From IMG/VR virus record IMGVR_UViG_3300020131_000101, positions 1-64,000 of that record: DNA of 64,000 nt, one strand, 5' to 3'. This document shows, in pieces, positions 56,389 through 64,000 of the stretch. The position numbers were made by a program, and so were the translations under genes. The stretch is from a virus. Every line of letters begins with the position of its first letter. Positions within the stretch are counted from its first letter, which is position 1. The notes under the pieces are model-generated. The model was not told the DNA's origin. It made no database searches and worked only from the letters and a program-made list of their open reading frames with translations.

Positions 56389-56963
56389 ACGAATCCGTAC
56401 GTATTGCCGAACTCGAAGGAAAGCTGGATGCAATTGCCGCCGCCCTTGGGATGCCAGCCGAAAGTTGGCGAATTGCTGGCTGTGACGTTCTCGCGCATCA
56501 GGTGGCAGACACCGTTCGGAATAGCCGCAAGTGGTTTGGAGAACTCCTGCAGGCTCGTGCATCCATTGCAGCAGCGGATAAGCCGGAAGGCAAGGCCGAG
56601 CAGCAGGCGGAGCCGGTAGCGTGGCTTGCGACGGATTTGGATGGCCGTGGCGATGTGGCATTCACCAAAGAAGAAGCGCGGCGGCGAGCAGGGGAAGGCT
56701 GCACGTACTTCTACCCGCTGATTGAACCTGTCGCCCACCCACCCGCGCAGCCGCAGCAAGGGCTGACGGATGCCGAAATCCTAGATGCCGTGAAAACAGC
56801 GCTTCCTGAGTTCCGACATCATGACGACTATCTGCTGTCGCCTACGGCATCGCTGATGAGTAGCGACAGCCACGAAATCATCCATATCGATACAGCATGC
56901 AAGATCGTCCGCGCCCTTCTCTCCCGCCATAAGGTGAGCGGGGAGGATAAGGAAGGAGGATGA
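56385..56963 (+). CDS. phage hypothetical protein
   Basis: A 192-residue protein: coiled N-terminal helix (ESVRIAELEGKLDAIAAALG), central PVAWLATDLDGRGDVAFTKE, and a helical C-terminus. The PVAWL segment recurs in many phage early proteins. Function unknown. Confidence 0.65.
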   Translation: MNESVRIAELEGKLDAIAAALGMPAESWRIAGCDVLAHQVADTVRNSRKWFGELLQARASIAAADKPEGKAEQQAEPVAWLATDLDGRGDVAFTKEEARRRAGEGCTYFYPLIEPVAHPPAQPQQGLTDAEILDAVKTALPEFRHHDDYLLSPTASLMSSDSHEIIHIDTACKIVRALLSRHKVSGEDKEGG

Positions 56964-57724
56964 AAAGAATGAATGGTTTTCACTTTTCGCAAAGTGCACC
57001 CGTAAGTGCACCTGAGCAGCCACTAACCGAGCGCGTCGCTGCGCTTGAAAAACAGAACGCCGACCTGCTGCTGGCGCTGCAGGATGCCTATGAAGCGGCT
57101 GCGCAGGTAGTGGAGAACTTGCACCCCTATGTGTTCGTCGGGCACATGAACGATTACCGCAGGAACCAGGCCGATGCTGCGAAGGCCATTCGGGCACTGA
57201 AGCGCACCCCTACTGCTGCCAACGCAGGCGGTCAGCAGGATGATGAACTGCGTTTCAACGCCACGCGCTTGCGAAACGTGGCAAAGCTGGTGGGGCTGGG
57301 AAGCGCCGTGCCGCAAGATGATGCAACGCTAGACTGGGCGCGTGGTTCGGTGCTGGGAATGATCGCTGGCAAGCTGCGAGCAACTGCCACCAGCGCAGGC
57401 TATCGCATGGACCCTGCATTCGCTTGCCCTGACAGTGCCAATGGGTGCGATGCGCTTTGTGACCACGCCAGCAACACACCTGCTGCTGTGGGCGGCGCAG
57501 ATGAACTGCCCTGGGTGAGCGTAACTGAACGGCTGCCTGAGCAAGACGCGGACGTGCTGGTGTATAGGCCCCATGCCGCAGACGCGCCCGCTTTCGACCC
57601 GACATTTTGCATTCGAAACTACATCGGCGGCGGCAAGTTTTCCGGCGAACACGCTGTGACGCACTGGCTACCCCTGCACACACCTGCTGCCAAGGGTGCG
57701 GGTCAGGAAGGCGGCAAGGCATGA
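56960..57724 (+). CDS. DUF551-containing phage protein
   Basis: A 254-residue protein with an N-terminal coiled coil (LTERVAALEKQNADLLLALQ) and a C-terminal DUF551 domain (WVSVTERLPEQDADVLVYRP ... HAVTHWLPL). DUF551 is a small beta domain widespread in phage early proteins, function unknown. Confidence 0.75.
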   Translation: MKRMNGFHFSQSAPVSAPEQPLTERVAALEKQNADLLLALQDAYEAAAQVVENLHPYVFVGHMNDYRRNQADAAKAIRALKRTPTAANAGGQQDDELRFNATRLRNVAKLVGLGSAVPQDDATLDWARGSVLGMIAGKLRATATSAGYRMDPAFACPDSANGCDALCDHASNTPAAVGGADELPWVSVTERLPEQDADVLVYRPHAADAPAFDPTFCIRNYIGGGKFSGEHAVTHWLPLHTPAAKGAGQEGGKA

Positions 57725-57939
57725 GCACAAAAGCCACCATCGCCCACGGCGAGCGGTTTCACTTTTACAAGGACGGCATGCCCGACATGCGCGGGCTGGT
57801 CTGCCTGGAAATCAGTGGCGCCGAAATCGAGTTCGACAGCCAATCGAAGACGGTCACGATTTTTCTGCCAGAGCAGCAGGCGGGCGAAATGTTCGCGGCC
57901 ATCGCCAGGGCTACTGCCCAGGGGGCAGGTGATCTATGA
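57721..57939 (+). CDS. small hypothetical protein
   Basis: A 72-residue beta-rich protein (ERFHFYKDGMPDMRGLVCLE, KTVTIFLPEQQAGEMFAAIA). Starts in an ATGA overlap. Function unknown. Confidence 0.6.
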   Translation: MSTKATIAHGERFHFYKDGMPDMRGLVCLEISGAEIEFDSQSKTVTIFLPEQQAGEMFAAIARATAQGAGDL

Positions 57940-58145
57940 AAGCGGCGCGCAATTCGCAGGTTGGCGATAAGGTTTGCACGGACTTTTCAGGCCGCCTGAC
58001 GGTGCACACCATCGTTGACCGGCGCGACGGCTGGCAGTCGCAGAGCCGCATCGGCTTCAAGCTGTCGCCGATTGTTCCAGGTTCGCAGGGCAGCTGGATC
58101 GATGCGGACTGGTTCGTGCCATTCAACACACCTGCTGCCGGATAG
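57936..58145 (+). CDS. small beta-barrel hypothetical protein
   Basis: A 69-residue protein (GDKVCTDFSGRLTVHTIVDR, SWIDADWFVPFN) with an SH3-like pattern. Function unknown. Confidence 0.6.
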   Translation: MKAARNSQVGDKVCTDFSGRLTVHTIVDRRDGWQSQSRIGFKLSPIVPGSQGSWIDADWFVPFNTPAAG

Positions 58146-58169
58146 GCAGGCGATCAACGAAGGGAAGAC

Positions 58170-58367
58170 ATGAGAAAGGACACTGAAGTGCGCGAGCACA
58201 AAGACAAGAGCGATGCCGAACTGGCCGCCGATGCGCGAATGGTTGTGCAGGAGCTTTCAGCCCTGCTGACCGAGTTCAAGCATCGCGGCATCGAATGGGA
58301 TGCCAGAGCCTACGCCAGCGGCAGGATGGAAATCGACATCTACCGCAACAGCCGGGAAGACCTGTAA
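58170..58367 (+). CDS. small hypothetical protein
   Basis: A 65-residue protein with a helical centre (LAADARMVVQELSALLTEFK) and MEIDIYRN near its C-terminus. A purine-rich GAAGGGAAGA stretch lies upstream. Function unknown. Confidence 0.6.
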   Translation: MRKDTEVREHKDKSDAELAADARMVVQELSALLTEFKHRGIEWDARAYASGRMEIDIYRNSREDL

Positions 58368-58420
58368 GCACAACAGACCACCTGCCGAACAGGCGGCAGG
58401 ACACAGATGAAAGGCCAACC

Positions 58421-59002
58421 ATGACCACCGACAAGCAGATGGAAAGGGAGCGTGCGGAGTTCGAGGACGCGTACAAAGAGCGATTCCCTTGCATGATCAG
58501 CAGCATGCATAAATTTGACCGTGATGCAGATGGCGACTACAGGGGTAGCAGCGTTTTCGCCGCATGGGAAATGTGGCAAGCCGCTCGCCGCTCCCAAGGG
58601 CGGGAAGTGCCGGAGGGTCAATCAGTCCACGAATGGTTCGGCCTGACCTATGCACAGTTCCTCACCCTGCCCCGCGTCATCATGGAAGCCATGCCGATGG
58701 AATGGCAACTCAAAATGACGGTGCTTCTGGATGAAATGGACGCCGCATTCGACTGGCTGCCAGCCAGCGGGAACATGTATTACGTCCGCGTCGGCAAGCC
58801 TATCGAGTGGCCGTATGAAGATGATGACGGCAATCCCATTGAGCCAACGCTGCAAGAGCCTGACGCCGACTTGTGCAACTATCGCCGGCCTCGCATTGAG
58901 CATCGAAGGAAGATCGCCACCGGACCTGGTGAAGGGAGAGAGAATCCAACCATGGTTCCATTTTCAAACCAGCCAATCCAAAAAAAGAATGGATCGACAT
59001 GA
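58421..59002 (+). CDS. phage hypothetical protein
   Basis: A 193-residue protein; MTTDKQMERERAEFEDAYKE and FAAWEMWQAARRSQG are typical of a widespread but uncharacterised phage early family. Start at 58421 chosen because the longer frame overlaps the preceding gene. Confidence 0.7.
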   Translation: MTTDKQMERERAEFEDAYKERFPCMISSMHKFDRDADGDYRGSSVFAAWEMWQAARRSQGREVPEGQSVHEWFGLTYAQFLTLPRVIMEAMPMEWQLKMTVLLDEMDAAFDWLPASGNMYYVRVGKPIEWPYEDDDGNPIEPTLQEPDADLCNYRRPRIEHRRKIATGPGEGRENPTMVPFSNQPIQKKNGST

Positions 59003-59076
59003 TGTGGAACTCCGTCTGGTTGCAGTTCAATATCGACATGGCACAACGGCCGAAGTTCAAGCGGCAAGCCGGCTAG
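58999..59076 (+). CDS. possible 25-residue peptide
   Basis: MMWNSVWLQFNIDMAQRPKF, starting in an ATGA overlap with the upstream stop and ending 20 nt before the AlpA start. It keeps the operon's packing rule, but is too short to judge. Confidence 0.3.
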   Translation: MMWNSVWLQFNIDMAQRPKFKRQAG

Positions 59077-59095
59077 GCACCAGGAGGGAAGAATC

Positions 59096-59332
59096 GTGGC
59101 AGCAGTATTGAAGCCGATCTACATCGACCTGCCGGACGTGTCGGCAGCGGTATCGCTTGGCGAGACCACAATCCAGAGAATGATTCGCGAAGGCGAGTTC
59201 CCTGCACCTCGACAGCTATCAGGTCGCAGAGTCGCCTGGCTCGTGAGAGAAATTGAGGAGTGGGCAGAAAACCGTCCGGTCTCAGACTTACCGCCTCCGC
59301 CGAATACAGGGAAGCGCAAGGATGGGAAATAA
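59096..59332 (+). CDS. AlpA-family regulator / excisionase
   Basis: A 78-residue MerR-like HTH protein: VSLGETTIQRMIREGEFPAP then RVAWLVREIEEWAENRP is the AlpA signature. The GTG start has AGGAGG upstream. As last gene of the rightward operon before the integrase, it is the likely excisionase or integrase activator. Confidence 0.85.
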   Translation: MAAVLKPIYIDLPDVSAAVSLGETTIQRMIREGEFPAPRQLSGRRVAWLVREIEEWAENRPVSDLPPPPNTGKRKDGK

Positions 59333-59402
59333 CGGGAAATGACGTCGCGGAATTCGACCTACACCATCGCTCAGTGGTTGGGGGCCACGAAAAGCCAAGT
59401 TG

Positions 59403-60911
59403 CTAGACTGAACTTAGCTGTCCCGCACGGCTTACCCGACCATGATATTCCCTGATCGCAAATGGCAATCGCTTGTTACGGCGCTCCTGAGAATGTCCCT
59501 TCATTAGTGAAAACAGGATGCGCCCCGGATATTCAACGGCGTTAAGGTGGTCACGGATCGTCGTTTCGTCCCACTCAAGACGGCTCAGGTACTCGTTCAC
59601 AAGGCTGAAGATCGATACGGAGTTGATAGCATTATTCACATAACTGTGATGAATCACGTACTCGGTATCCATGATTCCTTTCACCGCCTGCTTCAATGCA
59701 TCCCCATTAAAGCTTGGGTTTGACAATCGATCAAATATTGCAGCTGACTTCTGCTTGATCATTAAGTAGAACAGCACTAACGGGAGGTGCATCGGTTCAC
59801 CTTGCGGCCAACTGAAGGCGAGCGCTTGCAGTGCCGACGCAATTTGATCTTGGCAGCGAAAGCTGATCCCGAAAGCGGCCGAGAATTCGGTGAATAACAC
59901 GTGCGCGTCAGGAGTACTACCGTATGTGTTGCTATAGACACCTGGATCGAGCGGAGAAAAGAAGCGATCGAAAGCAATCAAGGCATGGCGCTCGAAAAGA
60001 ACCTCGGTATATCGCACAGCATTGGGTTGCGGAAGAACGTACTCCTGATCGAAGAATCGTTTCAGGTATGACTCCGCGTCAAACTTCTCTCCGTACACTG
60101 CGCCGATCGAATGTCCAAGCTGGTCGAGGTTCGTCGCAGTGATAAAGTAGATGCCATGCACACCGAATAGGTGCTTGATGCCTTCAAGCAGCTCAATCGC
60201 GTAGCTTGGGCGACAACGATCTAATTCATCGACGAACACAAACATAGGCAACTGAACATTCGGCAGATCCTCCAAAGCAGAAACGAGCCTTCCAAGTCGT
60301 AATTTGAAGATTCTGATCGTTTCTCGTTTGCTTAAGTGCTCCTTTATCGCCGCTTCCGCGCACTTGGAAACAATGGACTTTATATCGTTCACCGCCGTCT
60401 CAGCGCGTTCGGCTCCGGAATCTTCGGAATCCTGGTCAATGTCAACATCATCCTCCGCAAGCGCTTCCTTTATCTGATCGATCGATATACCCGTTAGATT
60501 TTTTGTCAGCACACCAACAAGGCCCATGCTGACCGGCTTTACGAGCTTCTTCACCACGCTCAGGGTGCGATCAATCTGACGGGCGATTGCGGGAACATTC
60601 TTGAAATGAGACTTCAGTGCATCGTCCATGGACGCAATGAAACCGATAAGTGGATCCTCGGAAAAGTCGTTCGCCCAAGCATCAAAATGGACGATGGGAT
60701 GTCCCGCCCTCTTAAGATCGTTACTCCACCGTTCAATAAAAAAGGTTTTCCCGAACCCCCAATTGGCTCGTACGTTCAACACCAAGGTGTCCTGTTTCTT
60801 CGCGGTTCTCGCAAGGGTGTAGCGCTTCTGCAGGTAATTCGTCAGGAATCTGGCGCACTCCTCACGGTCAAGCTTGTCATCAGTCCACAGCTTCGTCACA
60901 TCAATCTCCAA
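59403..60911 (-). CDS. KAP-family P-loop NTPase
   Basis: A 502-residue KAP NTPase. Walker A is NWGFGKTFFIERW (residues about 49-61), followed by HFDAWANDFSEDPLIGFIAS. Walker B is PMFVFVDELDRCRPSYAIEL near 218-235, with KHLFGVHGIYFITATNLDQL after it. No transmembrane pair interrupts the domain, unlike many KAP proteins, although residues 115-135 are mildly hydrophobic. It stands alone between the excisionase-like gene and integrase, in the opposite direction to the early operon, a typical place for a lysogenic cargo or defence gene. Confidence 0.88.
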   Translation of the reverse strand: MEIDVTKLWTDDKLDREECARFLTNYLQKRYTLARTAKKQDTLVLNVRANWGFGKTFFIERWSNDLKRAGHPIVHFDAWANDFSEDPLIGFIASMDDALKSHFKNVPAIARQIDRTLSVVKKLVKPVSMGLVGVLTKNLTGISIDQIKEALAEDDVDIDQDSEDSGAERAETAVNDIKSIVSKCAEAAIKEHLSKRETIRIFKLRLGRLVSALEDLPNVQLPMFVFVDELDRCRPSYAIELLEGIKHLFGVHGIYFITATNLDQLGHSIGAVYGEKFDAESYLKRFFDQEYVLPQPNAVRYTEVLFERHALIAFDRFFSPLDPGVYSNTYGSTPDAHVLFTEFSAAFGISFRCQDQIASALQALAFSWPQGEPMHLPLVLFYLMIKQKSAAIFDRLSNPSFNGDALKQAVKGIMDTEYVIHHSYVNNAINSVSIFSLVNEYLSRLEWDETTIRDHLNAVEYPGRILFSLMKGHSQERRNKRLPFAIREYHGRVSRAGQLSSV

Positions 60912-60943
60912 ATTAATTAGTCGGCCGATTCACCGTGGAGTCA

Positions 60944-62239
60944 TTACCCACGTCTCCCAACAATCTCCTCAAGCTTGGCATCGAGACGGGAAAGCCACTC
61001 CCGGCGTTCCTTGTCGTAGGTGTGGCGGTTATACACACCCTTCACACCAGGCTGCATATGCCCAAGAATCGCCTCGGCAACGGGGTCAGGGCAGCCCAGC
61101 GCCGCAAGTAGCGTCCGCGAGGTACGGCGCAGATCATGAGGCGCCCAGTGCGTCACTGGTAACCGCGGCCGCTCCTGCTCTGGTCGCGTCTTCGAATATG
61201 GCATGTGGTACCAAACCGCCGTCTGTATCATTTTCTGCTGCACGTGCTCAACTTCTCCACGCATCGCAGGGAAAATGTACCCCCCCTTCGCCGTGGATAG
61301 CCTGCGTCGCACGATCCTCTCCGCGCGACCGATCAGCGGCACACGTAGGTCGGTGGCATTCGATATGCGTGCGTTCTTAGTCTTGGCCTTCGGGATGGTC
61401 CACCACAGTCCGTCCGCCTCTTCAGTGATTTCTTTTGCCTCCATCGCACATATTTCGGAGCCGCGCGTGCATGTCCAGGAATACAGCGTCAGGGCGTCCT
61501 CGATAGTGCGCGTAAAGTTCGGCAGCCAGGCAAAGAGATCCCGTAATTCTTGCTCCGAAAGGTGCCGCTTCGCAGTGCCGATCTTCTCGCCAGCAATCGC
61601 CTTGCCCTTGCTGCGGAGTTTCCCCCGTAAGATTTGCCGCCACCAGTTCGGCGTCGTGTCAGGCAACTTCCCTGCGTCGATGGAATAGTCCCATGCTGCT
61701 GCCAATTCAGTGCGCAACTTGGCGCACTGCACCGGATGATCGAAATGGCGCTCGAGCAAATCGAATGCGTTGGCTCGTGTGTAGGTAGCCGCCGGCAGAT
61801 CTGCGTGGTCGCCGAGCATCGTATCAAACGTCCTGCGCACCTCTTTCGCCCCTTTGGGCTTGCGATGGCGATCGATGTATCCGTCCAGGTACAGGTCACA
61901 CACCTTCCGAACAGTAAAGGCAGCGTTGCGCTTCTCTTCGCGACGCAGCTCCACTGCGGCTCGCGCCTCGACACGAGCGTTCCGCCGCTCAAGCGCCGGA
62001 TCCGCTCCATTCTTCCGAGCTTTCGACAACTCCTCCCATTCGGACATGGCTTTGGCGATCGACATGGCCGGCCATTCCCCGATCTTGACCTGGCGCATTT
62101 TCTGATCGACTGGGCTCTTGTAACGGTAGGTCCATGCCTTGGTACTATTCGTGGCTTCCAGGCGTAGCCCGGGTGCGCCATCAATGGTAATGTGTGCACC
62201 CGGCGCCAGCAGCTTTGCTTCCCGCGCGTCGAAATTCAT
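60944..62239 (-). CDS. int: tyrosine-type integrase
   Basis: A 431-residue P4-type site-specific recombinase. The N-terminal DUF4102-like arm domain is at residues 1-90 (LEATNSTKAWTYRYKSPVDQ). The catalytic Arg is in SWTCTRGSEICAME near 258, then HDLRRTSRTLLAALG near 367-381, GH in AILGHMQPG, and the tyrosine nucleophile in VYNRHTYDKERREWL near 407. It faces away from mutS, 155 bp from its start, so attR should lie within that interval. Confidence 0.94.
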   Translation of the reverse strand: MNFDAREAKLLAPGAHITIDGAPGLRLEATNSTKAWTYRYKSPVDQKMRQVKIGEWPAMSIAKAMSEWEELSKARKNGADPALERRNARVEARAAVELRREEKRNAAFTVRKVCDLYLDGYIDRHRKPKGAKEVRRTFDTMLGDHADLPAATYTRANAFDLLERHFDHPVQCAKLRTELAAAWDYSIDAGKLPDTTPNWWRQILRGKLRSKGKAIAGEKIGTAKRHLSEQELRDLFAWLPNFTRTIEDALTLYSWTCTRGSEICAMEAKEITEEADGLWWTIPKAKTKNARISNATDLRVPLIGRAERIVRRRLSTAKGGYIFPAMRGEVEHVQQKMIQTAVWYHMPYSKTRPEQERPRLPVTHWAPHDLRRTSRTLLAALGCPDPVAEAILGHMQPGVKGVYNRHTYDKERREWLSRLDAKLEEIVGRRG

Positions 62240-62251
62240 GCATCCCTCACG

Positions 62252-62293
62252 GCGTAACTTTTATTGATCCGCGGAGATTGTAGCGTAACTTTT
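62252..62293. repeat. direct repeat upstream of int
   Basis: GCGTAACTTTT occurs at 62252-62262 and again at 62283-62293, 31 bp apart, within the int-mutS gap. Candidate arm-type integrase sites or an operator at the int promoter. Confidence 0.5.
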
Positions 62294-62393
62294 GAAATAC
62301 CAACCCAAAAACCTACGCCATTTTGTGGAGTGTTGCGGGGTGCTGTGGAGTGTAGTGGTTAGTAGGCCAAAAACAGGAAACAGGCAAAAAGAA

Positions 62394-64000
62394 TTGAGTA
62401 ATCAGGCACTTAAAGAGATTTCCACGGAAAAACAAGGATTTACCGAGGCGGACATTTCCAGACACACGCCGATGATGCAGCAATACTTGCGCATCAAGGC
62501 CGATCACCCGGACATGCTGGTGTTCTACCGCATGGGGGATTTCTACGAACTGTTCTTCGACGATGCGGAAAAATCCGCGCGCCTGCTGGGCATCACGCTG
62601 ACGCAGCGTGGCGCATCGAACGGCAATCCGATCAAGATGGCCGGCGTGCCCTTCCATTCGGTCGAACAGTACCTTGCCAAACTGGTCAAGCTGGGCGAAT
62701 CGGTCGCGATCTGCGAGCAGATCGGCGATCCCGCCACCAGCAAGGGTCCGGTCGAGCGCAAGGTGGTGCGTATCGTGACGCCGGGCACGCTGACCGACTC
62801 CGACCTGCTGCCCGAAAAGGCGGAACGTCCCCTGCTCGCGCTCTGTATCACATCGCAGCGCAAGAACGTGACTGTCGGCCTGGCATGGCTGTCGATGGCG
62901 AGCGGTTCGCTGCGGGTGATGGAATTCAACGGCGACGCCCGGAGCTTCGATGTCCGTCTCAAGCAGGAACTCGAGCGCATCGCACCAGCCGAAATCCTGG
63001 TCGCCGACAACCCGGACCTGTTCGCCGTCCAGACATCGACCAGCAAGTTCACCAACGTGCCGGACTGGCACTTCGACCTCAACGCCGGCACGAAGGCGCT
63101 GCAGGAACAATTATCGGTCGCCACGCTGAGCGGTTTCGGCGCCGACGGCCTGAGTGCCGCCATCGGCGCGGCAGGCGCACTGTTGCGCTACGCGCAGTCG
63201 ACGCAGGGCAAGGGCTTGCAGCATGTGCGCACGCTCTCAGTCGAATCCGAAAACGAATTCATCGGCCTCGATGCATCGACCCGCCGCAATCTGGAACTGA
63301 CGGAAACCTTGCGCGGCCAGGAAGGCAACACCGCCGCGCCTACCCTCTTTTCCCAGCTCGACCATTGCCGAACGGCGATGGGATCGCGCATGCTGCGGCA
63401 CTGGCTGCACCATGCCCGGCGCGACCAGGACGTTGCGCGTGCCCGCCATGCCGCCATCAATGCCCTCATGCGTGCGGACGCCGCCTCCGGCCTGTCCGCA
63501 GCGCTGGCCGCGGTGCCCGACATCGAACGCATCACGACCCGCATCGCCCTGCTATCGGCCCGCCCGCGCGACCTCGCCGGCATGCGCGGCGGCTTGCAGC
63601 AACTGCCGTCGCTGCGCGCCTATGTCGCCATGTGCAACAAGGATGCCGATGCGCCCCTGCTGCGCACCATCCACGACGCCATCGCCACGCCGTCCGAAGT
63701 CCTGGAATTGCTGGAACGCGCCATCGCCCTCGAGCCGGCCGCCATGGTGCGGGACGGCGGCGTCATCGCGCGCGGCTTTGATGCCGAACTGGACGAACTG
63801 CGCGCCCTTTCCGAAAACGCAGGACAGTTCCTCGTCGATCTCGAGACGCGCGAACGCGCGCGTACCGGCATCGCCAACCTGCGCGTCGAATACAACAAGG
63901 TGCACGGCTTCTATATCGAAGTCACCCATGGCCAAGCCGACAAGGTGCCCGAGGATTACCGCCGCCGCCAGACACTGAAGAATGCCGAACGCTACATCAC
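62394..64000 (+). CDS. mutS: DNA mismatch repair protein MutS (5' part, runs off window)
   Basis: Host gene. The N-terminal domain [20 protein letters not shown] continues into [15 protein letters not shown], containing the mismatch-reading Phe-X-Glu. The connector and lever domains follow ([34 protein letters not shown]). No stop occurs before the window end. In this frame the likely start is TTG at 62394 (TTG AGT AAT CAG), about 20 codons before the conserved HTPMMQQY; the in-frame ATG at 62472 would cut into it. The frame stays open upstream to at least 62340. The prophage integrated just upstream, so the native promoter may be displaced. Confidence 0.93.
   Translation, partial: MSNQALKEISTEKQGFTEADISRHTPMMQQYLRIKADHPDMLVFYRMGDFYELFFDDAEKSARLLGITLTQRGASNGNPIKMAGVPFHSVEQYLAKLVKLGESVAICEQIGDPATSKGPVERKVVRIVTPGTLTDSDLLPEKAERPLLALCITSQRKNVTVGLAWLSMASGSLRVMEFNGDARSFDVRLKQELERIAPAEILVADNPDLFAVQTSTSKFTNVPDWHFDLNAGTKALQEQLSVATLSGFGADGLSAAIGAAGALLRYAQSTQGKGLQHVRTLSVESENEFIGLDASTRRNLELTETLRGQEGNTAAPTLFSQLDHCRTAMGSRMLRHWLHHARRDQDVARARHAAINALMRADAASGLSAALAAVPDIERITTRIALLSARPRDLAGMRGGLQQLPSLRAYVAMCNKDADAPLLRTIHDAIATPSEVLELLERAIALEPAAMVRDGGVIARGFDAELDELRALSENAGQFLVDLETRERARTGIANLRVEYNKVHGFYIEVTHGQADKVPEDYRRRQTLKNAERYI

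Noticed and set aside
62313-63110. Long minus-strand frame (265 codons) opposite mutS
   Set aside because: It is antisense to well-conserved MutS coding sequence; long antisense frames are expected in high-GC genes.

Overview
The window is almost entirely one large lambda-like (HK97-type head, long non-contractile tail) prophage in a betaproteobacterial chromosome. It is inserted beside the host mutS gene, whose 5' part fills the right end (from about 62.4 kb) and runs off the window. The MutS sequence and the base composition fit Burkholderiales, probably Oxalobacteraceae (Herbaspirillum-like); that placement is a judgement by eye, not a search. The left prophage boundary is not recognisable, and no attL/attR pair was found.

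Layout. 1-4.6 kb: an accessory block with a DUF2971 protein, an SOS-associated SRAP protein behind a consensus LexA box, an orphan 416-residue protein and a hicAB toxin-antitoxin pair. 4.6-6.8 kb (minus): lysis genes (two holin-like proteins, GH19 endolysin, small lipoprotein) plus a patatin-like lipase. 6.9-18.2 kb (minus): tail genes, including a collagen/C1q-like fibre, a 1625-residue tape measure, tail tube, and a G/GT-type chaperone pair joined by a -1 slippery heptamer. A regulatory/HNH cassette is inserted between GT and the tape measure. 18.3-27.7 kb (minus): head-tail joining genes, major capsid, S49 protease, portal, large and small terminase, HNH nuclease. 27.7-32.2 kb (minus): small genes, a Cys-cluster protein in the position of a late regulator, and a long untranslated stretch. 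32.2-45.5 kb (minus): a replication and DNA-metabolism operon with two SNF2-type helicases, two sliding-clamp-like proteins, PD-(D/E)XK nucleases, an HD phosphohydrolase, O- and P-like replication proteins, a DNA methyltransferase, a CII-family regulator and Cro. 45.6-48.0 kb (plus): CI-type S24 repressor followed by a small lysogenic module (membrane zinc-ribbon protein, exported thermonuclease, coiled-coil membrane protein). 48.1-48.2 kb: a tRNA-like small RNA between two terminators. 48.3-59.3 kb (plus): a second early operon with an acyl carrier protein, RdgC, a cytosine-5 methyltransferase carrying seven tandem repeats, a frameshifted dUTPase, a Lar-like protein and an AlpA-type regulator/excisionase. 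59.4-62.2 kb (minus): KAP NTPase and tyrosine integrase.

How it works together. CI and Cro are divergent, and their shared control region holds TACAAC/GTTGTA half-sites. An almost identical operator array lies 2.8 kb away, in front of the rightward early operon, so one repressor probably silences both early operons. The leftward transcript would run from cro through replication into packaging, head, tail and lysis genes. Strong terminator hairpins sit inside this late operon, just upstream of capsid, tail-tube, tape-measure and holin genes. That implies antitermination, possibly by the Cys-cluster protein at 29.6-30.3 kb. Genes are packed with ATGA or TAATG/TGATG overlaps, so translational coupling is likely throughout.
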